Assembly (NCBI GenBank): GCA_030627905.1
Contig: DAOVRZ010000165.1
Span: 1-7,233 of the forward strand
Origin: JAGMES01 sp023128035
GTDB taxonomy: Bacteria > Bacillota > Halanaerobiia > DY22613
Direction: 5' to 3'
Length of the DNA: 7,233 nt
The translations under genes were made by a program, and so were the position numbers. Shown here piece after piece: positions 1 to 7,189 of this stretch; positions within the stretch are counted from its first letter, which is position 1; every line of letters starts with the position of its first letter. The notes below the pieces were generated by a model, which saw only the letters and a program-made list of their open reading frames with translations, was not told the origin of the DNA and did no database searches.

Positions 1-1
1 A

Positions 2-3000
2 TTAACAGAAGATAAATTTATCCAAAACCCTTTTTTAGAAACTAGAATGTATAAAACAGGTGATCTTGCCAAATGGCTTCCTGATGGGAACATTGAGTTT
101 TTAGGTCGAATTGATAATCAAGTTAAAATCAGAGGATTTAGGATAGAGTTAGGTGAGATTGAAAATCAATTATTGAGCCATGATCAGATTAGAGAAGCTA
201 TAGTAGTAGATAAAGTAGATTTAAATGATAACAAATATCTCTGTGCCTATATAGTTTCTGAGGATGAATTATCTATAGCTGAATTACGAGAACATTTAGC
301 TAAAGAACTTCCAGAATATATGATTCCAATGTTTTTGATAAAATTAGAGAAAATACCTTTAATGTTAAATGGGAAAATTAATCGGAAAGTTTTACCAGAA
401 GTAGATGAAAGTCAACTTGAGGGAAAATATGAACCACCGATGGGCCATGTAGAAGAGACGATGGTTAAAGTTTTTGAAGAGATTTTGGGGAGAGAACCAA
501 TTGGAGTTGAGGATGATTATATATCTTTGGGTGGAGATTCTATTAAAGCCATGCAGATTAGAGCCAGGTTAGTTACTGAAGGGATTAATTTTAAAATTAA
601 AGATCTTTTTGACCTTCGGACTATACGAAGAATTGGAAAAAATGTTAACACTATTATAAATGAGGTTATTGTGCCACAAAAAGAGGTACAGGGCCAAGTC
701 TTATTGACCCCGGTTCAACAGTGGTATTTCCAGCAACAATTTCAGTATTATTTCAATCAGAGCAATATATTCAAATTAAAGGAGAATGTAAACTTAGAAT
801 TATTAGAGAAAGCTCTAAGAAAGATTATTGAACATCATGACAGTTTAAGAATGACTTACAGAATGGACGAAAATGAGATAATTCAATATAATCGGGGAAT
901 GAATGAGATTCAATTTAAACTTCAATTGGTAGACTTAAGCACTTTCTCTGATGGTAGACAAGACAAGTTACTTAGAGAAATCATTAAAAAGATTCAGAGT
1001 TTTGACCTAAGAAAAGATTTATTGATCAAAGCTGTAATATTTGATTTAGGTGAAAGGGGAAAAAGGCTTTTGATTGCAGTTCACCATCTCATTATAGATG
1101 CAGTTTCCTGGCAAATTTTACTTGAGAATTTAACAAATCTATATGATTTAGCTCTAGAATATAAATTACCGTTAAAAACAACTTCTTTTCAAGAATGGAG
1201 CTATAAATTATATCAATATGGACAGACTGCCAACCTAGATTTGGAATATTGGTATAAAATTGACCCCACCTCTCTTGCCAGAATTACTGAAAAAGAGGTA
1301 AAAGATAATTGTTTTTCTGATCTCAAAGATACAATTGTTGAGTTGAATAAAGAAGATACCTCTGCCCTTTTAACAAAAGTACATCTAGCCTATGATACCC
1401 AGATAAATGATATTCTTCTTTCAGCTTTAACAATGGCGCTAACAGAAACTTTTAACTTAGATAATTTATGTTTAATTTTGGAAGGTCACGGTAGAGAGGA
1501 GATTATAACCAATGTAGATTTGTGTAGAACTATTGGTTGGTTTACAAACATCTATCCTGTCTATTTTGAAAGAAAAAGCAGTATTGAAGAGACCATTAAA
1601 GAAGTAAAAGGGAGTCTCAGAAGAGTCCCAAATAAAGGCATGGATTATGGAATAGCTAGATTTTTAAAAGGAAATTTACATCTGAGTAAATTAAATCCTC
1701 TAATCTCCTTTAACTATTTTGGTAATATTGGAGAGATTTTTGAAGATAATAAAAAAGATAGGGACAGATTAATCACGATAAGTGAAGAAGCACCTGTTAG
1801 TATTCATCCGAAAAACAATTATCCTTATATTCTTGATTTTAATGCTTTTATATTTGAGAAAGGGTTGAGGATTAAGCTAAGCTATAATGATAAGTATTTG
1901 GCTGAAAGCTCAATAAAAATTCTTAAGACACTGTTAATAGATAAGTTAAAAGAGATAATTAATCATTGCACAATCAGTTGTACAACCTTTTTTAAAGAGG
2001 AGCTAAATTTGGAGATAATCAAAGGGGTAGCTAATCACTTAACTGAAGATTTGATTGTTAGCCCTCATAGGCTGGAAAGCAAAGACATATTATTAACAGG
2101 TGCAACAGGGTATTTTGGAAGCCATCTACTTAATGAACTTATAGAAAGTACTAAGGCTAATATCTATTGTTTGATCCGAGAAAAAGATGGCCTGGGTGTC
2201 AAAGAAAGATTGCTTGACCTACTGAATCTGTACTTCCCTGATAAATTTACTACTTTGATTGATAAAAGAATATTTCCAATAGTTGGAGACATTACTTTAA
2301 CTAATTTTGGTTTATCAGAAGAAAAATATAGTAGATTAGGGGCCAAGATTGATACCGTGATTCACACAGCAGCTTTGGTAAAATATTATGGTTTGTACTC
2401 AGAATTGAAAAAAGTCAATGTATCTGGTACAGAAGAGTGTATAAAATTTGCATTAAAAAATGATTGCTGGCTCCATTATAGCTCAACAAAAGGAGTTATT
2501 GGATCAAAAGTTAGCGGAAATAAGAAGATAATCTTTACTGAAAATGATTTTTATTTAGGACAGAATTTTGAGGATAATGTCTATTCTAGAACGAAATTTG
2601 AAGCAGAGAATCTTATTCATAAAGCAATAAATACTGGATTAAAAGCTACGATTTATAGGATGGGCAATATTTCTGGACGGTACACGGATGGACATTTTCA
2701 GATAAACATTGAAGACAATCAGATCTATAACATGCTTAAAACTCTAATTGAATCAGGTATAATATCGGAAGAGATTAAAATTATACCTCTTGAATTTGCA
2801 CCTGCTGATGAGTCTTGTAAAGCTTTTGTTAAAATTATGAAAACAGAGGAAGCTCTAAATCGAGTATTCCATCTTCATAATCCAAAAACAATTACAATTA
2901 GCGAAATTGTATCCGTATTTAACCTCAATGGATTTAAGATCCACATAGTAGATAACCATACTTTCAAAAACTATATCAACAGATTACTGGAGAAGGATTA

Positions 3001-3178
3001 TAAAAAAATGATATGGCTATTTTCAGAGGAAAATACAGATTTCGGTGCAAATGTTGAATTAGATCCTACTTTAACAGCCAAATACTTAAAACAGATTGGT
3101 TATGACTGGCCAGAAATAGATGAGGAGTATATAGTAAAGATACTGAGATATATGAGACTGGTAGGGTTTATTAAGTAA
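2..3178 (+). CDS. Nonribosomal peptide synthetase, C-terminal part: A (partial)-PCP-E-thioester reductase
   Basis: This is the terminal module of an NRPS. The gene is 5'-truncated: the frame is open from base 2, and the 15 codons before the ATG at 47 (LTEDKFIQNPFLETR) match the stretch before motif A7, so that ATG is internal. Residues below count from it. Residues 1-118 are the end of an adenylation domain: A7 YKTGDL (2-7), A8 GRIDNQVKIRG (20-30), A9 LPEYMIP (88-94), A10 NGKINRKVLP (108-117). The carrier protein has LGGDSIKAMQ with phosphopantetheine Ser165. Residues about 216-645 are a full epimerization domain: TPVQQWYF, HHLIIDAVSW (346-355), EGHGRE (479-484), RTIGWFTNIYPV (494-505), FNYFGN (555-560). 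Residues about 680-1043 are a reductase with GATGYFG (685-691) and catalytic YSRTK (Tyr846, Lys850). Family knowledge implies D-epimerization of the last residue, then NAD(P)H-dependent release as aldehyde or alcohol. The adenylation specificity residues lie outside the window, so the amino acid is unknown. No thioesterase is present. Confidence 0.96.
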   Translation, partial: LTEDKFIQNPFLETRMYKTGDLAKWLPDGNIEFLGRIDNQVKIRGFRIELGEIENQLLSHDQIREAIVVDKVDLNDNKYLCAYIVSEDELSIAELREHLAKELPEYMIPMFLIKLEKIPLMLNGKINRKVLPEVDESQLEGKYEPPMGHVEETMVKVFEEILGREPIGVEDDYISLGGDSIKAMQIRARLVTEGINFKIKDLFDLRTIRRIGKNVNTIINEVIVPQKEVQGQVLLTPVQQWYFQQQFQYYFNQSNIFKLKENVNLELLEKALRKIIEHHDSLRMTYRMDENEIIQYNRGMNEIQFKLQLVDLSTFSDGRQDKLLREIIKKIQSFDLRKDLLIKAVIFDLGERGKRLLIAVHHLIIDAVSWQILLENLTNLYDLALEYKLPLKTTSFQEWSYKLYQYGQTANLDLEYWYKIDPTSLARITEKEVKDNCFSDLKDTIVELNKEDTSALLTKVHLAYDTQINDILLSALTMALTETFNLDNLCLILEGHGREEIITNVDLCRTIGWFTNIYPVYFERKSSIEETIKEVKGSLRRVPNKGMDYGIARFLKGNLHLSKLNPLISFNYFGNIGEIFEDNKKDRDRLITISEEAPVSIHPKNNYPYILDFNAFIFEKGLRIKLSYNDKYLAESSIKILKTLLIDKLKEIINHCTISCTTFFKEELNLEIIKGVANHLTEDLIVSPHRLESKDILLTGATGYFGSHLLNELIESTKANIYCLIREKDGLGVKERLLDLLNLYFPDKFTTLIDKRIFPIVGDITLTNFGLSEEKYSRLGAKIDTVIHTAALVKYYGLYSELKKVNVSGTEECIKFALKNDCWLHYSSTKGVIGSKVSGNKKIIFTENDFYLGQNFEDNVYSRTKFEAENLIHKAINTGLKATIYRMGNISGRYTDGHFQINIEDNQIYNMLKTLIESGIISEEIKIIPLEFAPADESCKAFVKIMKTEEALNRVFHLHNPKTITISEIVSVFNLNGFKIHIVDNHTFKNYINRLLEKDYKKMIWLFSEENTDFGANVELDPTLTAKYLKQIGYDWPEIDEEYIVKILRYMRLVGFIK

Positions 3179-3183
3179 AATAA

Positions 3184-3220
3184 AAACTCCGCTCAATTTT
3201 GTATTGAGTGGAGTTTATTT
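3184..3220. terminator. Rho-independent terminator, probably bidirectional
   Basis: The hairpin has 14-base arms, AAACTCCGCTCAAT (3184-3197) and ATTGAGTGGAGTTT (3203-3216). They pair throughout with one G-U type pair, around the loop TTTGT. On the + strand the stem is followed by ATTT; on the - strand the stem is followed by a U-rich tail (TTTATTTTA). It starts six bases after the NRPS stop codon and so ends that transcript. The genes on the other side converge on it, so it could stop them as well. Confidence 0.9.
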
Positions 3221-3221
3221 A

Positions 3222-3390
3222 TGTGCCCACCATGAATGCCAAGCTTTAACCACCTGTTGCTGAACACAAGGGAGTCCATCGTGAGGTAGAATCCCAGGAA
3301 TTGAAGGGATGAAAGTTCCCGATACCGTGGGTATCTAAGTAGAGCATGGAAAGAACTAAAAACCTTCTTTAGACCCCGCTCCCCTTCAAT
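3222..3390 (+). ncRNA. Fragment resembling group II intron RNA (5' domain I region), no reverse transcriptase
   Basis: This stretch is clearly less AT-rich than its surroundings and has no credible open frame. It reads as structured RNA. It begins GTGCCC, close to the GUGYG start of group II introns. It continues with AACACAAGGGAGTCC, GTGAGG, a GGGA(TGAAAGT)TCCC hairpin (3306-3320), a perfect GATACC(GTG)GGTATC hairpin (3321-3335), then TAGAGCATGGA. From memory of the family these phrases resemble domain I of bacterial group II introns; I could not run a search. No intron-encoded protein or domain V is visible nearby, so if the identification is right it is a truncated relic. It lies between the NRPS terminator and the end of the - strand genes. 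A different structured RNA, or a piece of another mobile element, is possible. Confidence 0.4.
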
Positions 3391-3573
3391 TTACCCCTTA
3401 AAAAAGATATCTGTAGGATAATGGGCACGATCTTCAACAATAAAGACAGTTAAGGTGACATAGTCAGGGAATTTCAGCGAAAAACTTTGCTCTTTTGGAT
3501 TGGTTCTGGTAATGATAAATTTATGGCTGGGTGTTTCAGCATTTACTCGATAATTCTCCTTTCTATAAAGAGA
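3391..3573 (-). pseudogene. Short open frame downstream of the radical SAM gene, no start codon; unidentified
   Basis: This - strand frame is open for 60 codons and ends in TAA at 3391-3393. It reads like genuine protein: NYRVNAETPSHKFIITRTNP, then KEQSFSLKFPDYVTLTVF, ending VEDRAHYPTDIFFKG. It shows alternating hydrophobic beta-strand patterns, no cysteines and no membrane segment. A good AAGGAG site sits at 3556-3561, just after the radical SAM stop (3563-3565), as expected for a second gene of an operon. However, no ATG, GTG or TTG occurs in this frame. The only nearby ATG (3540-3542) is in another frame and gives 22 codons. Either the start has mutated (the GTA codon at 3544-3546 is one base from GTG), or a frameshift separates it from the preceding gene, or it is the tail of a lost gene. 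I do not recognise the family. Confidence 0.45.
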
Positions 3574-4668
3574 TCAGTTTGTCTGCTTGACCAATTTCTT
3601 TGATATTGGTCAGATAACCACATTTTTTACATTGGCCTGATTCGCCCAAAGAACCTTTAGTGTAAGTACTTAATCCATATCTCTCGATCAGTAGTTCATG
3701 ACAGTTAGGGCAAAATGTATTAATTCCATCTTTACCAAATACATTACCTATGTATGCATATTTTAGCCCTTTATCTAAAGCACGCTGCCGGCCTATCTTT
3801 ACATCTTCTACAGCTGTCTTGGCATCAACTTTCCATTTATAATCAGGGTGGCATCTTGTAAAGTGTAGGGGAATATCTGCTGATAATTCTTCTAATATAA
3901 AATCAATTATTTTATCATAACTTTCCAGATTATTAGTTAAGCCAGGAACAACTAAATTACTTATCTCATAATGGAGATTGCTTCGATGGATCAATTTTGT
4001 ATTATCTAAAATTGGTTGAACCCAACCTTTAGTGAACTGATGGTGATATTCATCAGTCATAGCCTTCATAGAAATCGCAAATATATCAGTTACCTTAATT
4101 AATTCTTCGATAGCTTCTTGACTTAAAAAGAAAGCAGATTTAAAAAGGCTTTTGATACCATACTCTTTTGCTTTTCTTGAAGTATCAATAACAAATTCAA
4201 ACCAAATGGCAGGTTCATTATAGGTCCAGGAGAGAATTTTCACATTATTTTTTATAGCATAGGAGATAATATCTTCTGCTGTATATTCATGAATTAATTC
4301 AGGAGGAGTGTATTGAAACTGGGAAAACTTCCAGTTATGGCAGTAAACACAATCAAGATTGCATCCAAAATTACCTAAAGATAATACCTTTGCCCCGGGA
4401 CTATAATGATAAAGGGCTTCAGTCTCAATTCTTTCAATTGTCATATGGGATGCTTTACCATATGAAAGGGCGTAAAGGGTTCCGTCAATATTTTTACGAA
4501 CTTTACAAAAGCCAACACTGTTATTTTTTATTATACATCCCCTTGGACATAATCGACATTTTGTTCGACCATTATCAATTTTGTCATAAAGATAAGCTTC
4601 TTTAGTTGGATGGTTCCATTCAAGATGAAGATTATACTTTTTAACATCTTCAGAAAAAAATTAGCCAT
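3563..4668 (-). CDS. amrS: AmmeMemoRadiSam-type radical SAM enzyme (AmrS-like), apparent frameshift near the start
   Basis: This is a radical SAM protein of the AmmeMemoRadiSam (PflA-related) group, a cytoplasmic Fe-S enzyme with no settled substrate. From the first in-frame ATG (4444) it has 293 residues: the cluster motif C28-N-L-D-C32-V-Y-C35, the family phrase WTYNEPAIWFEF (73-84), FTRCHPDYKW, and a C-terminal zinc-ribbon-like pair C245xxC248 and C272xxC275. That ATG is not the true start. Upstream the same frame encodes KCRLCPRGCIIKNNSVGFCK and LYALSYGKAS, the N-terminal cysteine region typical of the family, with no ATG, GTG or TTG. A plausible start is the ATG at 4666-4668, after a purine-rich GAAAGAAG, but its frame (MANFF) reaches the rest only if the 7-T run (A4654-4660 on the + strand) had 8. 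With that base the product is 368 residues. A sequencing indel, recent inactivation or slippage could explain it. The usual partners AMMECR1 and Memo are absent from the window. Confidence 0.82.
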
Positions 4669-4708
4669 TGAAAACACTTCTTTCTAACTTTTTAAAAATT
4701 ATCCGATA

Positions 4709-4714
4709 ATTATA
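4709..4714 (-). promoter_or_regulatory. Possible -10 element for the radical SAM gene
   Basis: A perfect TATAAT on the - strand lies about 40 bases before the proposed ATG at 4668, which would give a leader of roughly 35 bases. The region 17 bases further upstream is only a run of T and does not match TTGACA, so this is half a promoter at best in very AT-rich DNA. Confidence 0.3.
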
Positions 4715-5425
4715 TACTGCTTTTATCATGGAAAAAATGAACTACCCTTTTAATTTAATTGAGTAACACTAAAAGTCAAAAAATTATCAAAATGATCTAA
4801 TACTTCTTTTTTTGGTAAGTATGGAGTTTTAGATTATTTCTCTGGACTGCGCTTTTTTCATGAATTTAAAGCTCTACAATACATGGTAGACGACAGAACT
4901 TTAATAGGTTCTCAAGCACTTCGTTCATCAAGCAACCTCTTTCCTTTATTAAGTCATTTTATATACACCTGAAAGTTATACGCAAAAATCTTAAGAATTA
5001 ATGCCATCTGAATTCCAGTTCTTATGTAGGACATCTTACATAATTCTCGAAAGGAGAGAACTCTCATCTAGTGTTTCCTCTTCAATATTTATCAGTATTC
5101 CAGCGATCATTGCTCAAACTTTATATATTCGCCTTAATTTCCATGACACCTCATTTCTTGCTTCCCTTGCTACTCTTGACATTGACATATTATGATTAAC
5201 CCTATCAAAGAATTATGTATAAATGTATGAGTCCATAATTGAAGAAAAGGGGATAAATACATTTAAAACCAGAAGTATTTACTCTTTAAAATTTTGTCAG
5301 ATAATAGATAGTTATTACACTGTGGTGTATTTAATTTTTCAGCATTCAAAAGTTTCGATAATTTTGGTGATTTATTGGGAGTTGATTTAATTAACTAACA
5401 ATTGGAAAAAATATCAAAAAACTTT
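4715..5425. other. Gene-poor AT-rich region, no intact gene seen
   Basis: No open frame here has both a ribosome binding site and protein-like content. The + strand frame at 5001-5195 is rich in Ser, Ile and Leu and looks like an antisense shadow. On the - strand between 5188 and 4949 a frame reads MSMSRVAREARNEVSWKLRR and later AGILINIEEETLDES, but it is broken by four internal stops in 80 codons. It may be a decayed gene, and I cannot assign it to a family. Nothing else stands out. Confidence 0.4.
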
Positions 5426-5535
5426 AGTGAACTCGTCCAGCTAAAGCTGAACATCGGGGCTTCAGTAGGGGATTCTACCCCCACTGAAGATTAAAAACAA
5501 TTCCCACCACTTATAGAAGTGGGGGTCTTAACTCA
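5426..5535 (+). mobile_element. Orphan IS200/IS605-type right end with TnpB-tail peptide and possible omega-RNA scaffold
   Basis: Three consecutive hairpins occupy this segment. The first is GTCCAGC(TAAA)GCTGAAC (5435-5452, one mismatch). The second is CTTCAGTAGGGG(ATTCTA)CCCCCACTGAAG (5460-5489, one mismatch). The third is CCCACCACTT(ATAG)AAGTGGGGG (5503-5525, one bulged A), followed by TCTTAACTC. A short + frame runs through the first two, SELVQLKLNIGASVGDSTPTED with stop 5492-5494, resembling the extreme C-terminus of TnpB proteins. In IS605 and IS1341-type elements the end of tnpB overlaps the omega-RNA and the subterminal hairpin marks the right end. The rest of tnpB, any tnpA and a matching left end are not in the window, so this is a relic. 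The family call rests on the arrangement and on remembered similarity. Confidence 0.55.
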
Positions 5536-6125
5536 AAAGATAAAACCATTTATATTGGCATATGTATTCTTTATTAATATAATTAAACTTGTAAAATGTT
5601 TTTTGGAAAAAATTTAATTTCTATATAATATTATTTTCTATGTTATTACTGTTATATTCTCCTATAAAAACTCATAAATTTCCGGCATTTTTCGACATTC
5701 TAGTGGCAGAAACAGTTTATCTACTATACTATAAATGAGCAAAACTCATTACATTTTTTTTACAGTTCAAAGATATTCTTTTCTCTATGATACCTCTAAC
5801 AATTTTAAAACGGAATCTAATAGTATACTAGATTGAGCACATTCATAAATCCAACTAACTTATAATAAACTTTCTCTAAATTTCATAGGCTTATTTAAAC
5901 CAATCGACAAAATAGATGAACCAATGTCTGTAGTATCTACATTTTCTTTTTCTTGTCTAAAAAAAAGATCTCAATAGGTCAGCGTTTACTGTAATATTTA
6001 AGCTTTATAGTTAGTTAGAAAAGATAATAGTAAAGTCAATAATATTACGATATAATAATACATAGCTTAGAGATCTCCAAAAGTACTACAATATTAAATA
6101 ATAATTTGCAAATAATTATAAATTC
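5536..6125. other. AT-rich intergenic stretch without a recognisable gene
   Basis: All six frames are interrupted at short intervals and no ribosome binding site with a following open frame was found. There is one TTCGACA at 5691-5697 (TGTCGAA on the - strand, the core of a Spo0A box) and a near copy, ATCGACA, at 5903-5909. With no gene attached to either, I do not call them as sites. Confidence 0.4.
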
Positions 6126-6172
6126 AAGGACATTGGTAGACCGACGGTATGGTCGAACAATGTCCTTTTTTT
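6126..6172 (+). terminator. Two-tier hairpin with T-run, Rho-independent terminator
   Basis: The outer arms AAGGACATTG (6126-6135) and CAATGTCCTT (6158-6167) are perfectly complementary. Inside them GACC (6139-6142) pairs with GGTC (6151-6154) around an 8-base loop, and the T-run at 6166-6172 follows. The shape and tail fit a + strand terminator. No gene lies in the 600 bases before it, so it ends either an unseen small RNA or a gene that has decayed or been deleted. Confidence 0.75.
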
Positions 6173-6677
6173 AATTAATTTACAAAAGAAGAGTTTTTAT
6201 GAGAAGGAAATGTTGTTACTAGATAGAAATATAAATAATAGATAACAAATTAAAGTATGAAAGAAAAATTATAACGAGGATAAATTATATTAAGAAAATT
6301 GGATGTGATTAATTAGTAAATTCCATTTTAAGAGAAACTCCACATATGCTAAGGTGCTGTAATGAATGTGAATTACTAAGATAGAACCAGGTATGTCCGT
6401 ATTAAATGTGATTGTGTTATTATGTATATAACCTCATTTAGTTACGCCTTTACAAGTATTAATTTATAAGGCAACAGGTATTTGATTAGTTACTACGTGC
6501 TGATTAACTTATAAAAATGCTTCACAAATTACCTGGCAGCTAATAAGATCAGTCTTTTTGACAGAAGAAAGGAGGATAAATTTGATGATTTTAAAATTTG
6601 GGTTATGGGCATTTCCAACAGAACATTGAAGATCAAAGGTAGATTATGTAGCTCCAGAGAATGAGATTGAAGAACAA
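6173..6677. other. AT-rich stretch before the transposase relic, no gene seen
   Basis: No credible coding frame was found. A + strand segment near 6551-6655 (SLFDRRKEDKFDDFKIW) is open for a short distance and could be further transposase debris, but it does not match the IS4 transposase parts that follow. The - strand frames crossing 6529-6829 are antisense shadows of the relic. Confidence 0.35.
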
Positions 6678-7109
6678 GCTTTAGGTTGGTCTGATGGAAG
6701 CACTTTTCTACCAGTTGCTTTCTCATGTCTAAAATCTGAAAAAAGAAAAATCAACTTTATGGAATTGATGGAAAAATTGATAAATATATAAATAATTACA
6801 AAAGAAGGATGAAAAGTAAAAAAGTTCAAGGTTGTTATGCTTGATTTATTAAAACAACTATATGCATCAATAAAAAAGAAGCGTGGAAAAGCAAAAATTA
6901 TCTTGGTTAGAGATCGTAATAGATCCCGTAACTAGTTGGCTTTGTTGTCAACTGATACTACATTGTCTGAAGAAGAGATAATTCGAATATACAGTAAGCG
7001 TTGGGATATCGAAGTTTTTTTAAAAATGAATAAATCATACTTACGTTTAGCAAAAGAATTTCAAGGACGTTCCTATGATATGATGTTTGCTCATACTAGT
7101 GCAACATAG
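6678..7109 (+). pseudogene. IS4-family transposase remnant, frameshifted, deleted and with an internal stop
   Basis: Pieces of a DDE transposase follow one another in different frames. ALGWSDGSTFLPVAFS starts at 6678. A one-base shift in the A-rich stretch near 6738-6745 leads to KKKNQLYGIDGKIDK and NYKRRMKSKK. A second shift near 6815-6835 returns to the first frame for MLDLLKQLYASIKKKRGKAK and VRDRNRSRN. A TAG at 6933-6935 stands where the family has Trp, then LALLSTDTTLSEEEIIRIY and KRWDIEVFLKMNK follow. The last part contains the full IS4 signature Y-(2)-R-(3)-E-(6)-K, and the piece ends at a TAG (7107-7109) inside the family phrase AHT. The segment carrying the second catalytic Asp is missing between the MLDLL and KQLYASIKK parts, and the N-terminal third is absent. 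It cannot encode an active enzyme. Adjacency to a fresh promoter suggests that its 3' end was cut by a later insertion. Confidence 0.85.
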
Positions 7110-7130
7110 CTTAATTATTAAAGATACTAC

Positions 7131-7159
7131 TTCACAAAACAAACAAAATAATGTATAAT
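7131..7159 (+). promoter_or_regulatory. Sigma-70/SigA-type promoter for the gene at the right edge
   Basis: TTCACA (7131-7136) is followed after exactly 17 bases by a perfect TATAAT (7154-7159). Transcription would begin near 7166, about 24 bases before the ATG at 7190. Element match, spacing and position relative to a good RBS all agree. Confidence 0.65.
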
Positions 7160-7189
7160 AAAATAAAAACTTTAAGGAGTCATTTTATT

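Noticed and set aside
47..49. ATG at 47 as the NRPS start codon
   Set aside because: The frame continues upstream to the window edge with residues typical of an adenylation domain, so this is an internal methionine next to motif A7.
2164..2346. 60-codon open frame on the - strand
   Set aside because: It lies entirely inside the reductase domain of the NRPS, antisense to it, with no ribosome binding site or recognisable motif.
4390..4605. 71-codon open frame on the + strand
   Set aside because: It is antisense to the N-terminal part of the radical SAM gene, whose conserved cysteine region is read on the other strand here.
4949..5188. Possible decayed gene on the - strand (MSMSRVAREARNEVSWKLRR and following)
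   Set aside because: Four internal stops in 80 codons and no recognised family; the protein-like look is too weak to annotate as a pseudogene.
5001..5195. 64-codon + strand open frame rich in Ser, Ile and Leu
   Set aside because: No ribosome binding site, low-complexity composition, and it mirrors a more protein-like but broken - strand frame; likely a shadow.
5435..5525. Series of hairpins considered as a CRISPR array or tandem repeat
   Set aside because: The three hairpins differ in sequence and spacing; there is no repeated unit with spacers.
6529..6829. Two overlapping - strand open frames (65 and 61 codons)
   Set aside because: Most of their length is antisense to the IS4 transposase relic and they lack start signals.
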